DNA of 12,465 nt from an uncultured Campylobacter sp. (GTDB taxonomy: Bacteria > Campylobacterota > Campylobacteria > Campylobacterales > Campylobacteraceae), in contig NZ_CALIIS010000185.1 of assembly GCF_938017705.1 (NCBI RefSeq), forward strand, positions 1 through 12,465, written 5' to 3'. The notes beneath the pieces were generated by a model, which was given only the letters and a program-made list of their open reading frames with translations, ran no database searches and had not been told where the DNA came from. Shown here in pieces: positions 1 through 6,486 of this stretch. The position numbers and the translations under genes were made by a program. Each line of letters begins with the position of its first letter. The first letter of the stretch is position 1.

Positions 1-40
1 CATTATCGAAGCAAAAGCGCAAATTTTAACTATTCAATTT

Positions 41-61
41 AATATGCTGGATTTGCATATT
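41..61. promoter_or_regulatory. Inverted repeat upstream of the formate dehydrogenase gene
   Basis: AATATGC (41-47) and GCATATT (55-61) form perfect 7-bp arms around a 7-nt spacer, about 100 bp before the fdhF start. The arms resemble the GCATAT/ATATGC half-sites in the tupB-tupA intergenic region, though in the opposite order. It could be an operator for the ModE-like regulator coded downstream. That is inference, and AT-rich inverted repeats arise easily by chance. Confidence 0.3.
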
Positions 62-105
62 GCTTAAATTTTGCTTAAAAAAATTCACTAATTTAAAAAT
101 TCTTT

Positions 106-125
106 TATAATCTAGAAAGTATAAT
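106..125 (+). promoter_or_regulatory. Candidate sigma-70 promoter for fdhF
   Basis: Two TATAAT hexamers lie at 106-111 and 120-125, 35 to 54 nt before the preferred ATG at 160. The DNA upstream is T- and A-rich without a clear -35 box, as is usual for Campylobacter sigma-70 promoters. Either hexamer could be the -10. The second would give a leader of about 28 nt and the first about 42 nt. Confidence 0.5.
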
Positions 126-159
126 AGCCGTGCAAACCAAAATTCTTGAAAGGAATATT

Positions 160-2412
160 ATGCAATCCAGAGAAAAGATTGTCAAAACGACTTGTCCTTA
201 CTGCGGCACCGGCTGTGGTATCGATCTTATCGTAAAAGACGGCAGGATCGTAAACGCGCGCCCTACGCAGGCCCACCACGTAAATGACGGCGAGCTATGC
301 TTAAAAGGGATGTTCGGCTGGGAGTTCGTAAACTCTCCAAAACGCCTTGCCAAACCTATGATCCGTAAGAAAAACGGAGTATTTGATAGAAGCGGTAAGC
401 TTGAGGAGGTAAGCTTTGAAGAGGCTTATGATTTTGTAGCGTCTAAATTTAAAGAGACCGTCGCTAAATATGGTCCAAGCTCAATAATGGGTTTTAGCTC
501 GGCGCGCTCAAATAACGAAGACAACTACGTTTTTCAGAAATTTTTCCGTGCCCAGGGCAGCAATAACGTCGATCACTGCGCCCGTCTTTGACACGCTCCT
601 ACAGTGGCAGGTCTTGCCAACACGCTAGGAAACGGAACGATGACGAACGATTTGGTAGAATTCGCTACCGATACGGACGTATTTTTACTCATCGGCACCA
701 ACACGAGCGAGTGTCACCCGATCATTGCTATGCAGATGCAGCGAGGATTGCAGCGCGGCGCCAAGATGATCGTAGTAGATCCGAAGCGCACAGATATGGC
801 GAAAAAAGCTGATATCTATCTGCAAATCCCAGTGGGCGCGAATATCAAGACGCTAAATACCATTATGAATGTTATCATTGCTGAAAATCTGCAAGACGAC
901 GAGTTTATCAAAAACTACGCTCACGGCTATGAGTATCTAAAAGAAGCGGTTAAGGACTTTACCCCTGAGCGATTCGAGCGCGAGACTGGCGTGAAAAAAG
1001 AGCTCGTAATCGAAGCTGCTAGAATGTATGCTAAAGCAGGCGCAGCGGCGATCTGCTACACGATGGGTATCACGCAGTTTAGCGACGGTACGTCAAACGT
1101 ATTTTCGCTTTCAAATTTAGCCATTTTGACAGGAAATTTAGGCAAAAGAGGCGCAGGCGTAAATCCTCTGCGCGGTCAAAACAACGTCCAAGGTGCATGC
1201 GACATGGGCGCGCTACCTAACGTCATTCCGGCGGGTGCAGTAAATTCCGCTTATGCTCAGGAGCAGGCGCGCAGAGTATGGCACTTCGAGCTAAATCCAA
1301 CTCCAGGCTTTAAGCTTACTGTCGCACCCGATAAAATGGATAGTGGTGAGCTGAAGCTGCTCTACGTTTACGGCGAAAACCCTGTAATGAGCGATCCTTG
1401 GACGGAACACTTCGTGCATGCAACACACCATTTGGATTGCTTTATCGTGCAGGATCTTTTCTTTACCGAGAGTGCACAGAAGGCTGACGTCGTACTACCT
1501 GCTGCCGGCTGGGGCGAGAAGGACGGCACCTTTTTAAATACTTCCCGCCGCGTCCAGCGCACGCGCAAGGCAAGCGAGCCGGCTCCTGGCGTAGAGCCTG
1601 ATTGGAAGGTTGTTTGCAATATCGCACAAAGAATGGGACTTGAAGGATTTGATTTTTTAAGTGCGGAAGAAATTTGGAACGAAGTGCGTGCATTAATGCC
1701 TAAATTTTTCGGCGGTATTAGCTACTATAGGCTAGATAAGCTAGGCGGCATCAGCTGGCCATGTCCTGATGAAGATCATCCGGGCACACCGGTTCTTTAT
1801 GCAGATCATAAATCGATGCTGCCTGATGGTAAATTTAGAATGGTGCCGGTGCTTTATGTAGATGATAAAAATGAGCGCGCTAAAGCGGAGGCGGATTTTA
1901 GAGCCAAGATGAAAATCCCGGATGATTATCCGGTGGGAAGTGGCGCGCTTAGCGAGATACCGGATGAAGTCTATCCGTGCTTGTTTACGACCGGGCGCAA
2001 GGTTTATCACTACCACCCCGGCACGATGACGAGAGAGTGCCGCGCGCTGGAATACGGCGCAGGTGCAGAAGGCGCGCTCATCGAGGTAAGCCCCGATATC
2101 GCACGCGAACGCGAGCTTACCGAAGGCTGCTACGCGCTTGTCAAAAATAAGCGCGGTCAGATCGCCGCGAAGCTTCGTATAAATCCTGATCTTAAAGAGG
2201 GCACGATCTTTACGACCTTCCATTACAGCGAGGCCGACGGCAACGAGCTCGTGCATGCGGGCGATCTGGATCCGCTATCGGGCATCCCGCCGCTAAAAAT
2301 GACGATCGCAAATATCAGAAAGCTTAGCGAGAGCGAGTTTATCGAGTTCAGAAGACAAAATGAGATGTCGATGCACTCTGAAAAACCTTATCTATCGCCG
2401 GTTCATAAGTAG
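160..2412 (+). CDS. fdhF: Selenocysteine-containing formate dehydrogenase, catalytic (alpha) subunit, FdhF-like
   Basis: The enzyme oxidises formate to CO2 at a bis-MGD Mo/W centre. The reading frame runs from 130 to 2412 if the TGA at 589-591 is read as selenocysteine, and the frame is the same on both sides. I chose ATG 160 because GAAAGG sits 6 nt upstream; the in-frame GTG at 130 has no such site. This gives 750 residues against 715 for E. coli FDH-H. In ATG numbering, C12, C15, C19 and C47 match the 4Fe-4S cysteines of FDH-H, K49 follows, Sec144-His145 sit in CARL-U-HAPTVAGL, and the VNPLRGQNNVQGACDMG block around R338 matches the formate-binding arginine region. The C-terminal third carries the dinucleotide-binding MopB domain. 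There is no twin-arginine signal, unlike the periplasmic FdhA of C. jejuni, so a cytoplasmic enzyme is likely, for example in a formate-hydrogenlyase-type or soluble complex. Partner subunits are not in the window. Automatic pipelines would call this as two broken genes. Confidence 0.93.
589..591 (+). other. In-frame UGA read as selenocysteine (Sec144)
   Basis: TGA falls exactly at the catalytic Cys/Sec position of the formate dehydrogenase family, between CARL and HAPTVAGL. E. coli FdhF has CARV-U-HGPSVAGL at the same place. Family conservation resumes immediately after the codon in the same frame, so this is recoding and not a nonsense mutation. It implies the cell carries SelA, SelB, SelC and SelD, none of which is in the window. 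Confidence 0.93.
597..630 (+). promoter_or_regulatory. SECIS element directing selenocysteine insertion
   Basis: An upper stem TGGCA (605-609) with TGCCA (615-619) closes on the loop GGTCT (610-614), the same G-G-U-C-U apical loop that SelB binds in E. coli fdhF. A lower stem TCCTA (597-601) with TAGGA (626-630) brackets it, separated by an asymmetric internal loop. The apical loop begins 19 nt after the UGA, close to the bacterial spacing. The element lies inside the coding sequence. Confidence 0.85.
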
Positions 2413-2687
2413 TTTGGGCGGCAAGTTCCGCCCGCTTTGCAAGGATGAAATTTAATCGAGGCTGCAGCTAAATTTGATTAAATTTTATCTTCGCGGGCGC
2501 TCTATAGCCGCTTGTGCGCACGGTGCGAGCGGCTCGTGGAATTTTTCACGCGATTTTTTAAATTCAAAAATGCGAGCGATTTAAATTTACGCATTCCGCT
2601 TCGGTGCGACGGCTTTACTTCGGCGAATTAAGGCTATTTAAGCAAAATTTCACTACGATACGGGCGAAATTCAAACAAGGAAGGTCT
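2413..2687. other. Noncoding gap between fdhF and fdhD with two hairpins
   Basis: No gene is seen in these 275 bp. GGGCGG (2416-2421) pairs with CCGCCC (2428-2433) directly after the fdhF stop, followed only by a short CTTT, so it would be a weak terminator or an mRNA-stabilising 3' hairpin. A second hairpin pairs AGCCGCT (2506-2512) with AGCGGCT (2528-2534) and is followed by ATTTTT at 2541-2546 and a T-run at 2554-2559. Some attenuation between fdhF and fdhD is therefore possible. The open frame before ATG 2688 (from 2604) has no ribosome-binding site and no FdhD similarity. Confidence 0.5.
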
Positions 2688-3470
2688 ATGGAGCCGATTT
2701 ATAGAGCGGAGATAGTTAAATTTAAAGGCGATGAAAGAAGGATCGTAAGCGATATCTTGGTGCGCGAGATCAAGCTTGAAATTTTATTAAACGACAAGCG
2801 TTTCGGCGCGCTGATGGCGACTCCGAGCGATCAGAAAGCGCTTGCGATAGGCTATTTGCTGAGCGAAAATTTGATCTCGGATCCAAGCCGTATAAAGAGC
2901 ATAGAGCTCGCGCCGGACGGGCTTAGCGTGAATGTTTGCGGCGAGATAAACGAAAAGCGGCTAAATAGCTTCGATGCCGAAAAGGTCATCATCAGCGGCT
3001 GCGGGCGCAGCTCTACGGCAAATATCGATCCTGAGGCGATGGCGGCGCGCAAAGTCCGCTCGGACGCTAAATTTCATAAGAATGAAATTTTAAATTTGAT
3101 GAGCGAGTTTTACACGCAGTGCGAGCTTTACGAGATGACCGGCTGCGTGCACACCGCAAAGCTCTTTACCGCGAGCGGCGAGTATTTTATCGGCGAGGAT
3201 ATCGCCCAGCACAATACCATCGATAAATCGGTCGGCAAGGCGGCCTTGGCGGGGTGCGATACTCAGGGCTCGCTTCTTTTGGTGAGCGGTAGGCTAAGCT
3301 CCGAAATGGTCGCCAAAGCCGTGATGAGCGGCGTTAGCGCGCTTGTTTCGCGTACGGCTCCTACGAGCCTCGGCGTCGTGATCGCGCGTAAATTTGATCT
3401 TACCCTTTGCGGCTTCGCGCGCGGCGAAAATTTAAACGTTTATAGCGGCGAAGAGAGAATTTTGAGTTAA
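2688..3470 (+). CDS. fdhD: Formate dehydrogenase accessory sulfurtransferase FdhD
   Basis: FdhD passes sulfur from a cysteine desulfurase to the Mo/W-bis-MGD cofactor before it enters formate dehydrogenase, and the enzyme is inactive without it. The start is ATG 2688, preceded by AGGAAGG 4 nt away, giving 260 residues; a 28-residue longer frame from 2604 is not supported. Family landmarks are the SGCG segment (C105), TGCVHTAK (151-158), EDIAQHNTIDK (170-180, usually EDIGRHNALDK), SGRLSSEMVAKAVMSG (200-215), RTAPTSLGV (222-230) and the C-terminal GFARGENLNVYSG (242-254). Where E. coli FdhD has a CxxC, this protein has C-G-R-S, so only the first cysteine remains. It lies downstream of fdhF and 9 nt upstream of the modE-like gene, which fits an FDH maturation operon. 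Confidence 0.92.
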   Translation: MEPIYRAEIVKFKGDERRIVSDILVREIKLEILLNDKRFGALMATPSDQKALAIGYLLSENLISDPSRIKSIELAPDGLSVNVCGEINEKRLNSFDAEKVIISGCGRSSTANIDPEAMAARKVRSDAKFHKNEILNLMSEFYTQCELYEMTGCVHTAKLFTASGEYFIGEDIAQHNTIDKSVGKAALAGCDTQGSLLLVSGRLSSEMVAKAVMSGVSALVSRTAPTSLGVVIARKFDLTLCGFARGENLNVYSGEERILS

Positions 3471-3479
3471 GAGGGCGGC

Positions 3480-4271
3480 ATGGAGATAGATATCAAGATA
3501 GACGATAAAAAAGCGAGCGAGATCAAAAGGCTGATTTTAAATTTACTAAATCCAAGCGGCAAGCTCGATTGTGGCGCGGCGTTTAAGATCGCCGCCAAAT
3601 TGGGCGTAGATGCAAGCGTCGTAGGAGATCTCGCGGCACGCGAAGGGATACGGATAGATCGCTGCGAACTCGGGCAATTCGGCAAGCTGCAATGTAGCGG
3701 AGGCAGCATAAAGGCACTGCAAAAGCTAGATCCGCTTTTGGATGAGAAAAGACGGATTTTTTGTCGCGACGCCCGCGCCGTAGCTAGCGGCGGAGTAGGG
3801 TTTGATACAGTGCGCTCTACGCTTAAGGAGCACGGCATAGACGTGAAATATTGTCAGCTGGGCTGCTTTAAGGAGAAGAAAGGCAAAAGAATGAGGGTAA
3901 AAACAAAAACTTGGATCGAAAATGCGCAGGGCGAGCTCATTTTCGGCAAGGGCAAAACCGAAGTGCTAGATGTGATCGCTCAAACGGGCTCTATCTCTAA
4001 AGCGGCCGAAGTTTTGGGGATGAACTATAAAAAGTGCTGGAGCCATCTGCAAATTTTACAAAAAAATCTGCAAGAGGAGCTCTTTAGCACTAAGCAAGGC
4101 GGCGGCAATGCCGCAGGCACGACGCTAAATGCACGTGCCTATGAGCTGATCGCCGCGTATAAGCAGCTGCAAAGCGATATAGAAAACTACGCAAACGAGC
4201 GCTTTAAGGAGCTTTTTTTGAAAAAAGAGGGCGAAAAAGACGCAAGTAAAGCGGCAGATAAAAACCATTAA
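3480..4271 (+). CDS. ModE-like winged-helix regulator with duplicated Cys-containing N-terminal module
   Basis: ModE proteins sense molybdate or tungstate and control Mo/W transport and Mo-enzyme genes. Residues about 156-245 match the ModE DNA-binding domain: GKTEVLDVIAQTGSISKAAE, then GMNYKKCWSHLQ (180-191), the glycine-rich GGGNAAGTTLN (207-217), and a helix like the ModE dimerisation helix. In classical ModE this domain is N-terminal and molybdate-binding MOP domains follow. Here it is C-terminal, no MOP domain follows, and the chain ends in a lysine-rich tail. The first 135 residues hold two similar modules, about 15-69 and 78-131, each with a cysteine (C31, C95) and, 30-31 residues later, C-[EQ]-L-G-x-[FC]-F-like motifs (C62, C125). 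This half is probably the sensor. ATG 3480 has GAGGG just upstream and lies 9 nt after the fdhD stop, so the two genes are probably co-transcribed. Its targets may include fdhF and tup. Confidence 0.8.
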   Translation: MEIDIKIDDKKASEIKRLILNLLNPSGKLDCGAAFKIAAKLGVDASVVGDLAAREGIRIDRCELGQFGKLQCSGGSIKALQKLDPLLDEKRRIFCRDARAVASGGVGFDTVRSTLKEHGIDVKYCQLGCFKEKKGKRMRVKTKTWIENAQGELIFGKGKTEVLDVIAQTGSISKAAEVLGMNYKKCWSHLQILQKNLQEELFSTKQGGGNAAGTTLNARAYELIAAYKQLQSDIENYANERFKELFLKKEGEKDASKAADKNH

Positions 4272-4288
4272 ATTTAAAGGAGAAAACG

Positions 4289-4477
4289 ATGTTTGTAAAG
4301 CTAAACGAACGAACCTATCTAAACAAAGACAGGATCACGCGCATCAAGGTAGATAGCGTCCAAGACGGTATCAGAATTCGCTTCTACGAGGGGCAGTTTC
4401 AAGTTGCCAAAAGCGGCAGATTTGAAAGCGAAGAAAAAGCGATGGAGTGGCTGCAGAAAAATTTTATCGGCAAATAG
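4289..4477 (+). CDS. Small conserved-looking protein of unknown function, last gene of the fdh cluster
   Basis: This 62-residue protein has AAAGGAG 6 nt before its ATG and starts 17 nt after the modE-like stop, so it is almost certainly translated as part of that operon. I do not recognise the family. The sequence shows alternating hydrophobic/polar segments that suggest beta strands (residues 2-11, 15-22, 26-32, 36-41), then a likely amphipathic helix, SEEKAMEWLQKNFI (47-60). There is no signal peptide, membrane segment or cysteine. It is rich in Lys, Arg and Glu. A role in formate dehydrogenase or Mo/W metabolism is suggested only by location. Confidence 0.75.
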   Translation: MFVKLNERTYLNKDRITRIKVDSVQDGIRIRFYEGQFQVAKSGRFESEEKAMEWLQKNFIGK

Positions 4478-4872
4478 GCGCGAAGCGCACTTCATGACCG
4501 CGCGAGCAGCCTGTGAACAGATCCGCAAAATAGCGGCTCTTTGTGATGCGCAGCGGCTGCTCGCCGCTCATTAGCACTACGATAATTCGGTGGTTTGTGC
4601 TTTCAAGAAGAGCTTGCGCAAAGATGTTGCGATAAAATTTACGGCGAACGAGCTTCGGATATAGAGCCTAGCGTAGCGTGCAAATAGGGATACGATTACG
4701 CAAATATGGTCTATGACGACATTCGTTCGCCAAATTTACTCGAAAGATTTCATCATTCAAACCCGGCTTAACCGCATTTTTCAGCTAACTTTGCCTATTT
4801 CGCCTATATAGTATTTATATTTTATTAAGTACTGATTGGATATAGTCGCGGGCAAAATTCTAAGGGGAAATT
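4478..4872. other. Intergenic region without a convincing gene; possible degraded reverse-strand frame
   Basis: These 395 bp separate the fdh cluster from the ankyrin-like gene. A minus-strand frame is open from 4667 to the stop at 4466-4464 (67 codons), reading through ...QPLRITKSRYFADLFTGC... to ...FAPICR. Its codon use is like that of the neighbours, but it has no ribosome-binding site and its only ATG is at 4571. A stop at 4670-4668 interrupts it upstream. It could be a gene remnant or chance. From about 4740 onward the DNA is AT-rich and probably holds the promoter of the next gene, with several TATA-like words at 4805-4820 and 4840-4847. Confidence 0.4.
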
Positions 4873-6330
4873 TTGAAAAGCTTCAAACTTCGGTTTATTT
4901 ACGCTATCTGCGTGGTAGTCGCATGCGCGCTGTATCTGCTAGGCGAAAGATCGGGTCTTACGGAGCGCAAACGAACTAATTTTACCGTTACTTCAGATAC
5001 TAATGTCTCCAAAGTGCCGGGTCTTAGCAAATACGTAACTCAAGAAGAAGTTGAAAGTTTTGCGTTTCGCTACTGGGATATAGATTACAATTCAAATCCG
5101 AAAAACGTATTTAAAGAACCCGCCACAGACGTAGAGCTAAAAAGACTTTTAAAAAGCAAGCAAACTGATGAAATTTTAAAATTTATGAAAGATAACAATC
5201 TATCCGTTGATCATACTATGCACGGAGGGGTAACGCCCGTGATGTATTCTAGCTTTTGGAATGATACAAATACCACTCAAGAGCTTATAAAGCTAGGTGC
5301 GGATATATATAAAAAAGACGAATACAAGCTATCCGCTATGGCTTATGCTATAGAAAATAATGCTACTAAAGCGGTAAGACTGCTTTTAGACAACGGGGTT
5401 AAATTTGAAGAAGTCAAAATGGTGCAGGGCTATATAGTTTGCCCTAGATATTCTGACGACACCGAAATCATAGTTGGCAACAATATAGATATAAAATTAC
5501 GTACTGAGTGTCTAATCAATCATGATCACTCAAAAGATCCTGTTTATCCATTAAACTATGCAATATATAGTAATTTGATAGAAATTGCCGATATGATGCT
5601 ACAAAGAGGTATGAAACCGAAAGCATATGAAGGTCCTTTGTATTATTTAAGTGAGAACGGCGTTTCGTTTAAACAAAAGGAAATATTTAAAAAATCTATT
5701 TATACTTTTCTTCCGCGGGATATGATGTATAAAGATAAATTAGAATTATTAATAAAATATAATATAGATGGTCTACCGAGTCAAGATGATATTGTTACGG
5801 CTTATAGAAATTGTTTGGATAGTTTAGTTGGATCTATAAAAAAGAAGGAGTCTTACATAAACCATATGAATGATTACTGCTATGGAGAAAAGATTTTAGA
5901 ATCATATGATTGGGCTCTTCGAGGCAGATGGGAAGTTAAAAATAACGAAGAAAAAGAAAAAGGAACGGATGGGTACTGGAAAGAAAAAGATTTTATAAAA
6001 TTTTTCGGCTATATGCCAAATGATAAAAAATGTACTAAGCTAGAACCGGATATTAAAATATTAAATTTCTATAATATGAAAATAGATAGATATAAAGCTC
6101 TTTGCGGCAATGGGCTGAGCGATGAAGAGATTTTGCAAAAAAGTAGCCTCAAAGATAAAAACAATACCGAGGCATTCGATATTGAGACATTTTTTAAATA
6201 TTTAAATTTTGAGGAAATGCTAGAGGAAGCGAAAGTGAAAATTCTACATAACGGCGAGAAAATAGATATAAAAGATTATGCCGAAATTCTAAGACAAGAA
6301 GCAGCTAAAAAACTAGATAGTAATCAATAA
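4873..6330 (+). CDS. Membrane-anchored ankyrin-repeat-like protein, AT-rich
   Basis: The gene starts at TTG 4873 with AAGGGG 5 nt upstream and codes for 485 residues. Residues 6-23 (LRFIYAICVVVACALYLL) form one hydrophobic segment after a short basic N-terminus, so the protein is either anchored with its body in the periplasm or exported. Residues about 118-149 (GGVTPVMYSSFW... ELIKLGADIYKKDE) and 151-183 (KLSAMAYAIENNATKAVRLL, LDNGVKFEE) are adjacent ankyrin-type helix-loop-helix units. A further one lies at about 225-250 and a degenerate one at 286-300. The C-terminal 180 residues are charged, Lys/Asp/Glu-rich, with scattered cysteines (190, 213, 314, 336, 387, 411) and no family I recognise. 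The gene is clearly more AT-rich than its neighbours, above all after about 5440, which suggests horizontal acquisition. Ankyrin units mediate protein binding; the partner is unknown. Confidence 0.75.
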   Translation: MKSFKLRFIYAICVVVACALYLLGERSGLTERKRTNFTVTSDTNVSKVPGLSKYVTQEEVESFAFRYWDIDYNSNPKNVFKEPATDVELKRLLKSKQTDEILKFMKDNNLSVDHTMHGGVTPVMYSSFWNDTNTTQELIKLGADIYKKDEYKLSAMAYAIENNATKAVRLLLDNGVKFEEVKMVQGYIVCPRYSDDTEIIVGNNIDIKLRTECLINHDHSKDPVYPLNYAIYSNLIEIADMMLQRGMKPKAYEGPLYYLSENGVSFKQKEIFKKSIYTFLPRDMMYKDKLELLIKYNIDGLPSQDDIVTAYRNCLDSLVGSIKKKESYINHMNDYCYGEKILESYDWALRGRWEVKNNEEKEKGTDGYWKEKDFIKFFGYMPNDKKCTKLEPDIKILNFYNMKIDRYKALCGNGLSDEEILQKSSLKDKNNTEAFDIETFFKYLNFEEMLEEAKVKILHNGEKIDIKDYAEILRQEAAKKLDSNQ

Positions 6331-6453
6331 ATTTGAAAGAGTAAAACTATATAGCATCAGAAATTAAGTAATATAGTGGGCAAAGCTTTTCTAAATTCTC
6401 ATTAAAATTCCTCCCCGCTAGGACGTAAAGCCTTAAATTAATCCAAATTTCAC

Positions 6454-6459
6454 TATAAT
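6454..6459 (+). promoter_or_regulatory. Candidate -10 box for the cysteine desulfurase gene
   Basis: TATAAT lies 27 nt before the ATG at 6487 in an AT-rich stretch, with AAAGG at 6476-6480 as the ribosome-binding site. It suggests the desulfurase gene is transcribed on its own, not from the ankyrin-like gene 156 bp upstream. Confidence 0.55.
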
Positions 6460-6486
6460 TAATCACTTCAATTTTAAAGGTCGCAA

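Noticed and set aside
130..591. A separate truncated 153-residue formate dehydrogenase gene ending at TGA
   Set aside because: The TGA is at the catalytic selenocysteine position, the frame continues with full family conservation, and a SECIS hairpin follows.
1741..2256. 171-codon minus-strand frame inside fdhF
   Set aside because: It is antisense to strongly conserved formate dehydrogenase sequence and is a shadow of codon bias.
2604..2687. 28-residue N-terminal extension of FdhD
   Set aside because: It has no ribosome-binding site and no family similarity, while ATG 2688 has a strong AGGAAGG site and starts in line with the family.
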